A stretch of DNA of 64,000 nt from Staphylococcus carnosus (GCF_900458435.1 NZ_UHCT01000001.1:372001-436000), one strand, 5' to 3'. Counted from the first letter of the stretch, positions 9,328 through 19,165 are shown. Translations and numbers: made by a program. Notes: generated by a model not told the origin, from the letters alone.

Positions 9328-10433
9328 AGAAAATATTAATTTTAGGTGTAGCACCTGTTCAAGCTGAAGCCATAGAAAAATTAAATGAAATGGGATATGA
9401 AACATATGCGATTGCGATGAAGAAAGATGGGCCAGGAGCAGATGCAGCACAGCATTTTGAAGAAATTAATATTATCGATGAACAGGTAGTGAGCCAATAC
9501 ATTAAGGACAACCAAATTGATGCAGTTTATTCCGTCGGATCAGACTTAGCAATGCCTGTAGCTAACAAATTATCTGAGACGTTAGACTTACCGCATTTTG
9601 TCAGTTATGAGACTGCCTATGCTTGTAATCATAAAGATGAGATGCGTCAGCGTACAAAAGGAATCGCAGGATCAGTTCCTTTCGAAATCACTCAAGAGGC
9701 AGATTTCCAAACTGAAATTGACTTTCCTGTTTTTGTTAAACCGACAGATGGGCAAGGACAACGCGGTATTTCTTTAGTAGAAACCAAAGAAGCATTACCC
9801 GAAGCAATTAGAAAAGCCATTGAGAATTCACGTGAAGGTTCAGCGATTATTGAACGTTATATTGATGGATATGAAATCAGTGTAAACGGATATGTTGTCG
9901 ATGGTAAATTGCAGTTTACTTTAGTTTCTATGCGTGAAACTTGGCCGCAACATCCAGGACTTATTCACAAGCATGTGATTGATCCCGAAGCAAATTTTCC
10001 AATGTCCTCTATTGAAGCAGCGATTCAAGCACATTTAGAAACATTGCAAATAGATAATGGACCTGTTTATGCACAAGTCAAAGTAATGGATGATGAAGCC
10101 TTTATCATTGAAATTACACCGCGCTTTGATGGCTGTCATATGCATAAATTGATTCAATATTATAACGAAGATGATTTGCTGGATAAAACGTTTAAACATC
10201 TCTTAGAAAACCAGAAGCCTTCTTTTTCAAAAGAAGGAAAGGTTAATCCGATTGTATTAGAGTTCATGTGTGAAACGCCGAATCAAACGATTGATTATGA
10301 CCAATTCGAAACGCCTGAAGGTACATTAGAATCTTATCGTTATTATCATCAAGGTGACATGATTCGCCCTGTGAATGGTGTTTATGACAAAGTAGGATTT
10401 TATATCTATCCTTTGAAAAAGGAGGGAAACTAG
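9324..10433 (+). CDS. ATP-grasp ligase in exopolysaccharide cluster
   Basis: A 369-residue ATP-grasp enzyme of the carbamoyl-phosphate synthase/D-Ala ligase-like fold. A Rossmann-like N-terminus (KKILILGVAPVQAEAIEKLNEMGY) is followed by the ATP-grasp core, with FPVFVKPTDGQGQRGISLV near residue 135, the EISVNGYVVDG strand and the metal-binding end VMDDEAFIIEITPRFDG near 255. Such enzymes join an acid to an amine at the cost of ATP. Placed directly after a sugar aminotransferase (start overlapping its stop) and before an epimerase, it may attach an amino or other acid to an amino sugar; that is inference and the substrates are unknown. Confidence 0.75.
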   Translation: MKKILILGVAPVQAEAIEKLNEMGYETYAIAMKKDGPGADAAQHFEEINIIDEQVVSQYIKDNQIDAVYSVGSDLAMPVANKLSETLDLPHFVSYETAYACNHKDEMRQRTKGIAGSVPFEITQEADFQTEIDFPVFVKPTDGQGQRGISLVETKEALPEAIRKAIENSREGSAIIERYIDGYEISVNGYVVDGKLQFTLVSMRETWPQHPGLIHKHVIDPEANFPMSSIEAAIQAHLETLQIDNGPVYAQVKVMDDEAFIIEITPRFDGCHMHKLIQYYNEDDLLDKTFKHLLENQKPSFSKEGKVNPIVLEFMCETPNQTIDYDQFETPEGTLESYRYYHQGDMIRPVNGVYDKVGFYIYPLKKEGN

Positions 10434-11345
10434 ATGGCCTTTCGTATTACGGGCGGAACAGGTCTGCTGGGTCGATATTTTACTGAAGTGCTACAAGAAC
10501 ATGGCAGTGATTATACGGTACTCTCACGTAAACTAGGAGCACAGGGTGTGGATTCGCACCGTATACAGACGGATTATTCTAAAACATCTTTAGAAACTAT
10601 CTTTCAAGAAGATGATGTCATTGTTCATTTAGCAGGAGGCCGAGGTCCGCAACAAGATATAAGTGCGTATACTGAGGAATTACAATTAGCACAGAATATA
10701 TTTGAGGCTGCTCAAGCTAAAAAATGCAAAAAAGTGATTGTAGCTTCATCGATTTCTATATATGCAGATCCTGATACATTACCGTGGCATGAAAATTCCG
10801 CAGTTGAAGATGTTCCTAAATCATTATATGGACTTAATAAGAAATATATTGAAGCTTTGACAGAATATTACTCAGTGCGCTTTGGGTTAGACATTATTTG
10901 CTTACGCTTCTCACATTTATTCGGTGCAAACGAGAAAAATAATTACATGATTAATTACTTTATGCGTTTAGCATATTTAGGTCAGCCATTGACTGTAATG
11001 GGTGCAAGCGATGTAGAACGTGAATTTTTATATGCGAAAGATGCAGCGCAAGCTATCTGGCAAGCAAGTCAGCATAATGCTAAGTCACTTGTTTTAAATG
11101 TAAAGGGCAGTGAGACACTTACAAATCTAGAAGTTGCTGAAACAATCAATAGATTATTCGATAATCAGGAACCCATTAAACGTAAAGATGAAGATGTCTC
11201 AGATTTCTTTGCACCATCTTACATGGATGGTACACGTGCTGAAGAAGAAATCGCATATACACCGAATTATCAATTTTCAGAAGCTTTACAGGAAATTTAT
11301 CAGGAAATGGAGCGGCTTGATGATGAACTACCAGAAAAATATTAA
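10434..11345 (+). CDS. NAD-dependent epimerase/dehydratase
   Basis: Extended short-chain dehydrogenase of 303 residues acting on a nucleotide sugar. The N-terminal ITGGTGLLGRY is the GxxGxxG NAD-binding motif, and YGLNKKYIEAL supplies the YxxxK catalytic pair near residue 141. It begins directly after the ATP-grasp stop, with GGAGGG (10424-10429) as ribosome site. Its 3' end overlaps the sugar transferase start. The exact reaction (epimerase, dehydratase or reductase) cannot be told from the sequence. Confidence 0.8.
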   Translation: MAFRITGGTGLLGRYFTEVLQEHGSDYTVLSRKLGAQGVDSHRIQTDYSKTSLETIFQEDDVIVHLAGGRGPQQDISAYTEELQLAQNIFEAAQAKKCKKVIVASSISIYADPDTLPWHENSAVEDVPKSLYGLNKKYIEALTEYYSVRFGLDIICLRFSHLFGANEKNNYMINYFMRLAYLGQPLTVMGASDVEREFLYAKDAAQAIWQASQHNAKSLVLNVKGSETLTNLEVAETINRLFDNQEPIKRKDEDVSDFFAPSYMDGTRAEEEIAYTPNYQFSEALQEIYQEMERLDDELPEKY

Positions 11346-11913
11346 GAGAGTGTTAGATGTCATATTATTTATTGCTTTACTGCCGATACTTATTTTAGTT
11401 GCATTGCCAGTAAGCCTTGCAATCAAATCTGAAGATCGCGGCAGTATTTTATATAACGGTAAACGTTTAGGTGAGGGTATGCTTCCATTTAAGATGCATA
11501 AATTCAGAACAATGAAAGAAAATGCAGCTGATATCCGTAATGAAGACGGCAGTACATTTAATAGTGATAATGATCCGCGTGTAACTAATATTGGCCGTTT
11601 TTTACGTAAATCAAGTGTAGATGAATTACCTCAATTATTAAATGTTTTAAAAGGTGACATGAGTTTTGTAGGACCACGTCCAAGTCCGCTTGGAAATGAA
11701 GCGCGCTACCCGGATTATTATAAAGAGAAGTTTCATGTGAAACCTGGAATTACAGGTTTGACACAAGCCTTGCTTAGAAATAGTGCTTCTATGGAAGAAC
11801 GTATGCGTTTAGATGCGTTTTATGCTCAAAATGTTGGTTTTAAAATGGATGCATTTATTATTTACAAAACGATTGCGACTGTCTTATTGCAGAAAAATAT
11901 TAATCAGAAATAG
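11320..11913 (+). CDS. Priming sugar-phosphate transferase (undecaprenyl-phosphate type)
   Basis: Bacterial sugar transferase (PF02397 type), about 198 residues, transferring the first sugar-1-phosphate to undecaprenyl phosphate. One N-terminal membrane helix (VLDVILFIALLPILILVALPV) is followed by the conserved KMHKFRTM, the SVDELPQLLNVLKGDMSFVGPRP block and KPGITGLTQ. The start is one of the ATGATG codons at 11320/11323, with GGAG at 11309-11312; both lie inside the 3' end of the epimerase gene, so the two are translationally coupled. The longer in-frame extension upstream is a shadow of the epimerase. It is the short single-helix form, like the CapM/PglC class. Confidence 0.85.
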   Translation: MMNYQKNIKRVLDVILFIALLPILILVALPVSLAIKSEDRGSILYNGKRLGEGMLPFKMHKFRTMKENAADIRNEDGSTFNSDNDPRVTNIGRFLRKSSVDELPQLLNVLKGDMSFVGPRPSPLGNEARYPDYYKEKFHVKPGITGLTQALLRNSASMEERMRLDAFYAQNVGFKMDAFIIYKTIATVLLQKNINQK

Positions 11914-11931
11914 AAGGGTAAGGAAAATCTA

Positions 11932-13197
11932 ATGGAAAAAGAACTAATTCTGTTGACGAACTATTTCCCTTATTACAAAGGCGAGGAATATTTAGAAGAA
12001 GAAATTGATTATCTTTCAGACGAATTTGACCATATTACAGTCATACCTACAATGGTGAGCCCATCTATGAAATTAACACGTGATATACCTGATAATGCCA
12101 CTGTCTTAGACCTTCCTTTTCCGCAAGATTTAAAAGATAAAGCGGTGAATTTTTTGAAGACAGCACCGCATATCATGTTGAATAGAAGACGTTTACAAGG
12201 TATTGGCAACAACGCTGGCTCACTAAACCCTTATAAATGGTTATATAATTTATATTTTGAAGCACGTACAGATGCTATTTATCACGATTTGATTCATTCT
12301 GGTCTTTTGCCTGAAAACAATCCTGATACACAGATTTATCTGTACAGCTATTGGTTCTATATTACAGCGAATTTAGGCACAAAATTAAAATATGATTATT
12401 ATGGTGATATTTCGATACCTCTAATTTCTAGAGGTCATGGTTATGATGTGAATGATTATATTAAACCTTTCAGTTTCTTGCCGATGCGTAAAGGGATGCT
12501 TTCGCGTGTAGATGCGCTTTATCCTGTTTCTGATACAAGCAGTCATTATTTGCAGAAAAAGTTTCCTGCTTATAGCGATAAGATTGAAACAAGACGTTTA
12601 GGTGTAGGTAAAGGAGATTTTCAAGTCTCTGAACGTGATCCTATGTTGATTGTAAGTTGTTCAACGATTCGTCAGTTAAAGCGTTTAGACGTTATTATAG
12701 ATGCTTTGGCTCAATTGAATGCATCAGGCTATGTATTTAAGTGGGTACATATCGGTGATGGTCCAGATGCTGAAAAAATCGAAGCACGTGCAAAAGAAAA
12801 ACTGAACGCAGATGAATATGATTTTATCGGACGTTTACCGAATAAAGACGTAAGACAATGGTATCATGATCATAATCCTTCATTATTTGTAAATACTTCG
12901 GAATCAGAAGGGGTGCCTGTTTCTGTGATGGAAGCAATGGCAAATGCGATTCCAGTTGTAGCTTCAGATGTAGGCGGAACTGCAGAAATCGTAAAGCCTA
13001 AGCAGAATGGTCTTTTGATTGGCTCTGAATTGAGCGTTGATGAAACTGCTGCAGCTATTGAAGATTTCATTCAAATGTCTAATGAAGACTATTTACATTA
13101 TGCTGAAGGTGCTTATCAGACATGGAAAGATTTAAGCGACTCAGAAACACTGTATACAGTGTTTGCTCAAGAGTTAGTAGAAAAAGGTATGAAGTAA
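11932..13197 (+). CDS. Glycosyltransferase family 4 protein
   Basis: GT-B-fold glycosyltransferase of 421 residues adding a sugar to the lipid-linked repeat unit. The C-terminal half has the group 1 signature: FIGRLPNKDVRQWY, then the donor-site E-x7-E region VNTSESEGVPVSVMEAMANAIPVVASDVGGTAEIV. The N-terminal half (LTNYFPYYKGEEYLEEE) resembles other capsule GT4 enzymes. It follows the priming transferase by 18 bases, with a GGTAAGGA-like ribosome site, so the two are probably co-transcribed. Sugar specificity cannot be read from the sequence. Confidence 0.82.
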   Translation: MEKELILLTNYFPYYKGEEYLEEEIDYLSDEFDHITVIPTMVSPSMKLTRDIPDNATVLDLPFPQDLKDKAVNFLKTAPHIMLNRRRLQGIGNNAGSLNPYKWLYNLYFEARTDAIYHDLIHSGLLPENNPDTQIYLYSYWFYITANLGTKLKYDYYGDISIPLISRGHGYDVNDYIKPFSFLPMRKGMLSRVDALYPVSDTSSHYLQKKFPAYSDKIETRRLGVGKGDFQVSERDPMLIVSCSTIRQLKRLDVIIDALAQLNASGYVFKWVHIGDGPDAEKIEARAKEKLNADEYDFIGRLPNKDVRQWYHDHNPSLFVNTSESEGVPVSVMEAMANAIPVVASDVGGTAEIVKPKQNGLLIGSELSVDETAAAIEDFIQMSNEDYLHYAEGAYQTWKDLSDSETLYTVFAQELVEKGMK

Positions 13198-13457
13198 ATA
13201 AGGGTAATTTATAGTGAAGTGCGACTTTACGGCATTGGAGAGGCAGGATGGGATGATGGTGGAAAAATGTAGAGAACATTTTTGATGTATATTTTAATGT
13301 GGAAGCTTATGCGAGAAGCGGTTGTCTTATTGAGATAAAGCATTGATCTAATACTAACAACATCACCTATGATAGAACTATAAAGTTAGCTGTAAGAATG
13401 TAACGCTCGAATTATAAAGAAAAACAAAAAGTAATGAATCAGTGAGTAGGTGGGAGT

Positions 13458-14906
13458 TTGGCCAGATTATTAAGATGGAGTGTGCTTAGTGCAGCAGTGA
13501 TAGTGCTCGCATTGGGAATAATATTCTCAAATATCAATTTGCTATTTAGCGCGCTCCTGTTATTTTTTCTGAACAATATTATATATGGATTTGAATCGTT
13601 CAACCAGCGGGTCATTTTCTTTATGTTTAATGTGACCTTCTTTGTTTTCTTAATGGGAAGAATGGTTGTCAGTCAACTCTTCCACTACAAAGAAGATCAA
13701 TTCAAATTGCTGGGAACATATTTCACAGATCAATCCACAATTATTAGTATTTTAACTATGATGAGTTTAAGTCTGTTCTGTCTATTTTTAGGTTATGCCT
13801 TACTAGATAGAAACATTCATCGCAGTTTCGAAAATTTTGTTCCAACAGAGACAGACTGTATCAAAAATATACGTTTAGTGAGTTTAATTGTATTTGCGAT
13901 TGCAATTGTATTTAAATTGATTTACTTAGCAGGCGCAATTCAAGCCTCGCAATCGCTAGGATATTATGCATATTTTTCAACATTTAAATCTAGCTTGCCT
14001 GGACCAATGGTGCTAATCAGCAGAATGTTTCCTGTCGCATTCTTTGTTTATTTAGCAACACTACCTGCTATTAAACGAGCATGGATACCTATCTTGGCGT
14101 ATCTGTTCGTAGACGGGCTTTCTGTTTTAACAGGCTCACGTTCTGATTTTATGTTAGATGTATTGATCTTATTTATCTATTTCTGTTATCGAAATCAAAT
14201 TGCTGAACGTACACATACCAAAAAATGGTTTGGTAAAAAAACTTTGGTGACAGGAATCATCGCTGCACCAGTATTGTTAGCATTAATGAACTTTGTGGGA
14301 AATAATCGCGGCAGTACATCAACGAGCAGCAGCTCGGTTTTAGATTCATTAATGTCATTCTTTTTCTCACAAGGTATTAGTGTTAATGTAATTGGTTATA
14401 CAATTGAAAAGGCTAAAGATATTCCGGATAAAATTTATACAATCGGACCTTTGACAGAATATGTGAAATTCAATATCTGGGGTAATCTGACTGGCGGGCA
14501 TGGCGGTTGGTCAGGCCAATCCGTAGATCGTGCTTTGGAAGGTTATCAATATTCTCACACGATTTCATATGTCATAATGAAAGACTTATATTTGAAAGGT
14601 GTCGGATATGGTTCGAGTTTTGTAGCGGAATTGTATCATGATTTCGGATATGTCGGTATTATTATTGGCAGCATGATTATTGGTTTATTGATTGGGTACT
14701 TCACTAAAATGTTGACAGCTAAGCATATTATCGTTATTGCAATTGCTTTGATTATGGCTAGAATGACATTGTTTATTCCTCGTGCCAGCACAATTGCGTT
14801 TATTATTGATACATTCTCGCCAGCGAACATCTTCACAGCTATCGTGATTTTTGCCGGAGAACGTGTGTTACGACCTTACCTCATTCGCAAAAGGAAAAAA
14901 TCATAA
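13458..14906 (+). CDS. Polysaccharide polymerase (Wzy-like membrane protein)
   Basis: A 482-residue protein with about 10-12 hydrophobic segments and a large hydrophilic loop near residues 275-360, the usual shape of oligosaccharide repeat-unit polymerases. The start is TTG at 13458 behind GGTGGGAG. The role is assigned from topology and its position between the glycosyltransferase and the flippase, since these polymerases are too divergent for motifs. A 260-base gap with no recognisable gene separates it from the glycosyltransferase, so it may have its own promoter. Confidence 0.65.
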   Translation: MARLLRWSVLSAAVIVLALGIIFSNINLLFSALLLFFLNNIIYGFESFNQRVIFFMFNVTFFVFLMGRMVVSQLFHYKEDQFKLLGTYFTDQSTIISILTMMSLSLFCLFLGYALLDRNIHRSFENFVPTETDCIKNIRLVSLIVFAIAIVFKLIYLAGAIQASQSLGYYAYFSTFKSSLPGPMVLISRMFPVAFFVYLATLPAIKRAWIPILAYLFVDGLSVLTGSRSDFMLDVLILFIYFCYRNQIAERTHTKKWFGKKTLVTGIIAAPVLLALMNFVGNNRGSTSTSSSSVLDSLMSFFFSQGISVNVIGYTIEKAKDIPDKIYTIGPLTEYVKFNIWGNLTGGHGGWSGQSVDRALEGYQYSHTISYVIMKDLYLKGVGYGSSFVAELYHDFGYVGIIIGSMIIGLLIGYFTKMLTAKHIIVIAIALIMARMTLFIPRASTIAFIIDTFSPANIFTAIVIFAGERVLRPYLIRKRKKS

Positions 14907-14921
14907 ACGGGAGCTAATATT

Positions 14922-16469
14922 ATGAATCAAAGAAGAGCTGGAGCAATCATATCCTACATATCCATATTAGGAAATATATTAGTGGCGGTGTTATATACAC
15001 CATTCTTCATCCGTACGCTGGGTACTTCTGAATATGGGTTATATAACTTAGTACTTTCATTTTTAGTATATTTGAATATCATGGACCTTTCATTCGGGAA
15101 TACGATTGCTAAGTATTTATCGCAAAACCGAGTGAACGGTTCTAAAAAACAAGAGTCTCGTATCCTTGGCAATATTTTGAATATCTATTTTTTATGCTCG
15201 CTCATTGTAGGACTTATGGGCGTGATTTTGTATTTTAATGCAGATGCAATTTTTGGTCAGTCTCTTGCACCGAAGCAATTGTCTGAGTTAAAACTGATGT
15301 TGATCTTCATTATTATCAACATTATGATTTCGTTCTATCCAGGGATATTCAATGGTATTTTACAAGCATATGAATATTTTGCGATTGCTAAAACGATGTT
15401 GTTGATTCGTGTGATTGCACCATCTATTATTGCAACGCCATTTTTATTAATGGGGTATGGTGCTGTAACAATTATTGTGATTACATTAAGTGTTAACTTC
15501 GCATGTTTAGTCATCGGAATGATTTTATGTCGCTCCAGAGTGAAAATTAAATTTGATTGGCGCGGCTCTGTCAATATTACAAGTTTAGTACAGCAAAAAG
15601 AACTGAATGTATATCTCGGCTTAGTACTTGTTTCAATTGCGATTGAGCAGCTGACATTAAATTTTGGACAAATGATATTAGGTGCAATCAATGGGACAGT
15701 AGCGGTTGCGATATTTGTAATTGCAGTGCAATTCGTTAAAATCTTTCAGCAATTTGCGACTTCTATCAACAATGTGACTTTTCCAAGATTTTCAATGTTG
15801 GTTGTTGAAGGAGCAAGTAATAATGTATTGTTGAAAGAAATGACACGTATCAGTCGAATCCAGTTGATAGTTTTAACATTCATTTTATCAGGGTTTGTGA
15901 TATTTGGAGAAAACTTCATTGTCATATGGGCAGGACAAGATTTCAGACCTGCTTATATTATGACTGTGGTATTGATGTTTACGATTACTTTCCAACTTTC
16001 GCAATTACCAGCAGTTAGTATTATCCAAGCGCATAACCGCCAAACTTACCGTTTTATTGTTTTGGCAGTAACGCTGATCATTGCAATTGCAGGTGCAGTC
16101 ATCACTGCGCCTCACTATAGCGGATATGGTGTGTCATTATCTATCGGCATCTTCAGCTTCTTGGGCTATACACTTGTGATGAATGTTTATTACCATCGGA
16201 AAATCGGTTTGGATATGTATAAATTCTGGTTAGAAATGGGCAAAATATGGTTGCCGATGATTATCATCACAGCTGCTTACTATTTTGTTTATCAATGGAT
16301 TGCAAATAGTTTTGGTAAAGGATTAGTCATCTTAGGCATTAATATTATTGTGTATTCATTGTTATACTCTGTAGTGTTATGGACAGTTATTATGAGTGCC
16401 AGTGAAAAGAAAATTGCATATCACATCATCAATCGCTTTAATCCAAAAAGAAATAGTAATGCACATTAA
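14922..16469 (+). CDS. Polysaccharide flippase (Wzx/MATE-like)
   Basis: A 515-residue integral membrane protein with about 14 helices of the polysaccharide-specific transport branch of the MOP superfamily. The N-terminus (GAIISYISILGNILVAVLYTPFFIRTLGTSEYGLYNL) is the typical start of such flippases. It begins 15 bases after the polymerase gene and ends the operon at a strong terminator. Its job would be to move the undecaprenyl-linked repeat unit outward for polymerisation. Confidence 0.82.
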   Translation: MNQRRAGAIISYISILGNILVAVLYTPFFIRTLGTSEYGLYNLVLSFLVYLNIMDLSFGNTIAKYLSQNRVNGSKKQESRILGNILNIYFLCSLIVGLMGVILYFNADAIFGQSLAPKQLSELKLMLIFIIINIMISFYPGIFNGILQAYEYFAIAKTMLLIRVIAPSIIATPFLLMGYGAVTIIVITLSVNFACLVIGMILCRSRVKIKFDWRGSVNITSLVQQKELNVYLGLVLVSIAIEQLTLNFGQMILGAINGTVAVAIFVIAVQFVKIFQQFATSINNVTFPRFSMLVVEGASNNVLLKEMTRISRIQLIVLTFILSGFVIFGENFIVIWAGQDFRPAYIMTVVLMFTITFQLSQLPAVSIIQAHNRQTYRFIVLAVTLIIAIAGAVITAPHYSGYGVSLSIGIFSFLGYTLVMNVYYHRKIGLDMYKFWLEMGKIWLPMIIITAAYYFVYQWIANSFGKGLVILGINIIVYSLLYSVVLWTVIMSASEKKIAYHIINRFNPKRNSNAH

Positions 16470-16494
16470 AATCAGAGGTATTAGGAATAAATAA

Positions 16495-16545
16495 AACTCC
16501 CTAAAAGTAGTCACTCAATAGAGTGAACACAATAGGGAGTTTTTA
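16495..16545. terminator. Bidirectional terminator between wzx-like gene and phosphoglycerol transferase
   Basis: Outer stem AACTCCCT (16495-16502)/AGGGAGTT (16534-16541), inner stem TCACTC/GAGTGA (16511-16526), T-run on the + strand and a matching A-run on the other side. It lies between convergent genes. Confidence 0.75.
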
Positions 16546-16553
16546 GTGTATGC

Positions 16554-18377
16554 TTATTTTGCCTGCTTCTCTGATACAAATTCTTTGTCATAGTAATTGC
16601 TGCGAATGCTTAATTCTTTATCAAATTTTTTGAAACCATCACGTTCAATCAGCGTAGGTTCTTTCGAGAAGAGGTCTGTACCTAATCCAAGTCGATGTCC
16701 TTTTATTTCAACACCCATTGCTGAAAGTGTAGTTGGATAGAAATCAAGCGGTGCATATTGGCGGTCCGTTGTTTTATTAGGTTTTACAGCAGGGTTCAAA
16801 ATAAGGTTGAACACTGTACGGTTATATTTTGGATTAAAGTCTTTAAAGAATTTTTTGTCCATACTGCGGTGATCTCCAGTGATAACAATTGTTGTATTAT
16901 CATAGAAAGGCTTCGCTTGAATCCATTTAATGAACTTCACAGCTTCTTCATCAGAATAAGAGATAACGTTAGCATATTGGTTTTTATGCGGTGTTGGTGC
17001 ATTTTTTGAAAGATAACCATCTGGGAAATGCGTATCTGCTGTTTCCATTGTGAAGTTGAAAGGTTTGCCCTCTTTAGAAAGACGTGTGATTTCATCTTTA
17101 GCAAATTTATAAAGTTTGTCATCTTCAAATCCCCACCAAACATTATAATCTTTTGGGATTAATTTTTGTTTACGTGCATACTTAACATCAAAAATCTTGT
17201 AATGTCCATGTGTAGTGAAGTATGTTGTTAAACCACCAAAATCAGCATCTGCACCGAACATAATTGTTTGGTTGTAACCTTCTTTATGCAAGATATCTCC
17301 GATGCCGACTGCACCAGGCAAGAAGTAACCGGACTTACCATAACTGTTGCCGTTCATCGGTATTTTGAGTGGAATTCCCATTCCCATATTGACCATACCA
17401 GCAACAGACCATCCAGAACCATATATTTGCTGCGGCCCTCCTAAAGATTTGTCAGTATTAGAAAAATGTACACCTTCATCTGATAATTTTGTCAGATTCG
17501 GAATTAAATTTTCATCCATATAACCTCCTAAATCTTTAGAAGCATAAGAATTCTCCATTGATTCTAAATAAATATGAATCAAATTACGTTTTTTCTCGGG
17601 AAACTTCAGTTGTGCTTTTGAATCTGTTACATAATTATTTTCAATATATTTCGAGTCTTGATTATATGCTTGATAGACTTCCCGTAATTTCAATTTGTTT
17701 GAACCGTAGTATAGGCCGGATATTAATACAGCAGTTGCTACAATTAATAAACAAAAGCGAATAGTTGAACGTTTGATAAACATTTTAATGTTTTCAACAG
17801 TTGCCCACTGAAAGTTAAAACGATTGAAGGCGATTAAAAAGAGTATCGGCAATGAATAAAACACTGCTTTTAAGATTGGTCCTTTAATCATCGCACCAGT
17901 CATATCATCACTTGTACCTTTAATTGGTGAATTTAAATTGAATAAAAATTGTTCGGGTGTAATATTACCGAAGAAATCAATAAACCAATCTGCGAAAAAG
18001 ATAGCCAGTAAACCTATAACAGTAAATAAAAGAATAATAAAGTTAGTAATTGAATCTGTCCACGCACGTTTTGGTGCTTGATATTCAAATTGAAGACGAC
18101 GACTTAAGATCGCTTGAATCACTAATAAAATGATTCCGACAATACATGCTAAGACAACATATTTTAAAGCAAATGATGTCTGGTAAAGTTTTGATGCTAA
18201 ACTGTTTGGTTTATGTAAATATAAAATTAAAATGCCGATAGTACTGAAATTAATAAAAATAGTGTAAAAAAAGAATGAAGTTATCCATTTGAAAATGGAG
18301 GCTTTGTGTCGGATAAATATACAGTCAAGCGCGGTGAAAATTAAGCCGGCAGCGAGATAAATAGCGTATTGAATCAT
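16554..18377 (-). CDS. LtaS/MdoB-like phosphoglycerol transferase (sulfatase fold)
   Basis: A 607-residue membrane enzyme with about five or six N-terminal helices (to ~residue 220) and an extracellular alkaline-phosphatase-fold domain. Metal and catalytic features are HIYLESMENSY near 270, the nucleophile region GSGWSVAGMVNMGMGIPL near 325 and ITGDHRS near 500. LtaS-family enzymes use a threonine nucleophile; here the comparable position appears to be serine. The substrate may be a glycolipid, teichoic acid or the neighbouring polysaccharide; its place beside the polysaccharide operon suggests decoration with glycerol phosphate, but that is inference. The ATG at 18377 is preceded by AAGGAG. 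Confidence 0.78.
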   Translation of the reverse strand: MIQYAIYLAAGLIFTALDCIFIRHKASIFKWITSFFFYTIFINFSTIGILILYLHKPNSLASKLYQTSFALKYVVLACIVGIILLVIQAILSRRLQFEYQAPKRAWTDSITNFIILLFTVIGLLAIFFADWFIDFFGNITPEQFLFNLNSPIKGTSDDMTGAMIKGPILKAVFYSLPILFLIAFNRFNFQWATVENIKMFIKRSTIRFCLLIVATAVLISGLYYGSNKLKLREVYQAYNQDSKYIENNYVTDSKAQLKFPEKKRNLIHIYLESMENSYASKDLGGYMDENLIPNLTKLSDEGVHFSNTDKSLGGPQQIYGSGWSVAGMVNMGMGIPLKIPMNGNSYGKSGYFLPGAVGIGDILHKEGYNQTIMFGADADFGGLTTYFTTHGHYKIFDVKYARKQKLIPKDYNVWWGFEDDKLYKFAKDEITRLSKEGKPFNFTMETADTHFPDGYLSKNAPTPHKNQYANVISYSDEEAVKFIKWIQAKPFYDNTTIVITGDHRSMDKKFFKDFNPKYNRTVFNLILNPAVKPNKTTDRQYAPLDFYPTTLSAMGVEIKGHRLGLGTDLFSKEPTLIERDGFKKFDKELSIRSNYYDKEFVSEKQAK

Positions 18378-18514
18378 GATAGTTTTTCTACTCCTTATAT
18401 AGATGTTGATTATTTGAATGTCATTCTCATAATAGATAGTTGATAATATATAATTTTACTATTGGAATATAAACTTGTCATTAAGAATATTAAAAAGAAA
18501 GCGAAGAAATAAAA

Positions 18515-18543
18515 AATAGTACAGCCCGATTCAGCTGCACTAT
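18515..18543 (-). terminator. Terminator after the TetR regulator (minus strand)
   Basis: ATAGTGCAGC and GCTGTACTAT (minus strand) form a stem, one mismatch, followed by six T's; it starts 3 bases past the regulator stop. Confidence 0.75.
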
Positions 18544-18546
18544 TGA

Positions 18547-19122
18547 TTAAGCATCTTTAATTTTGATATTAACGAGTTTGTTGAACATTTCATCTAACTT
18601 TTCTAATGAAACTTTTGAACTTGTATCGGAATCCACTGGATAACATTCGTTTACATTATTCCATTCTCCCATAGCTTGAATTGTTGCTTCAAAAACACGT
18701 GCCACCAAATCAATTGGAACATCACTATCAACTTCAATTTTATCTTTGTTGTCTTCTATGTCTTGCCGTAATTTTTCAATAAAAATAGATGCGCCTGTTT
18801 CAAAAAATTTAGGATCGTGCTTTTGTTTCTCACTTATTTTAGTAATAGGAAAATCAATAAAAGTTGCGATAGATTGAAATGGTTGATGGATACGGTCGCG
18901 CAAATCTTTTTCAAAATAACCTTTTGTAACGTTTTGAAGCAAATATGACAGTAGGTCGTATTTATCATAAAAATGTTTATAGAAAGTTGTACGATGTACT
19001 AAAGCTTCCTCACAAATCATATTAACAGTTATAGATGAAAACATTGTGTTTTCTAATAATTTGAATAAAGAATCGGATAAAGCACGTTTTGTTTTAATTA
19101 CTCTTAAGTCTGTAGGGTTCAA
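18547..19122 (-). CDS. farR: TetR-family regulator, FarR-like
   Basis: A 191-residue TetR-type repressor. The N-terminal helix-turn-helix is clear: ITVNMICEEALVHRTTFYKHFYDKYDLLSYLL at about residues 31-62. The rest is a ligand-binding helical domain. The start is TTG at 19122 with AGGAGG just upstream. It is divergent from the MMPL exporter gene, the arrangement of S. aureus farR/farE, where FarR responds to antimicrobial fatty acids. Palindromes between the two genes suit autoregulation and control of farE. The TetR call is firm; the fatty-acid role is by analogy. Confidence 0.75.
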   Translation of the reverse strand: MNPTDLRVIKTKRALSDSLFKLLENTMFSSITVNMICEEALVHRTTFYKHFYDKYDLLSYLLQNVTKGYFEKDLRDRIHQPFQSIATFIDFPITKISEKQKHDPKFFETGASIFIEKLRQDIEDNKDKIEVDSDVPIDLVARVFEATIQAMGEWNNVNECYPVDSDTSSKVSLEKLDEMFNKLVNIKIKDA

Positions 19123-19149
19123 ATCTACAATTCCTCCTTAGTGTAGTTT

Positions 19150-19165
19150 AGCCTTATATTAGGCT
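19150..19165. promoter_or_regulatory. Palindrome in farR-farE intergenic region
   Basis: AGCCT-N6-AGGCT inverted repeat close to the farR start; a candidate regulator site. Confidence 0.35.

Noticed and set aside
13198..13457. Small gene between the glycosyltransferase and polymerase
   Set aside because: Only very short frames; no ribosome site with a credible product and no clear hairpin.
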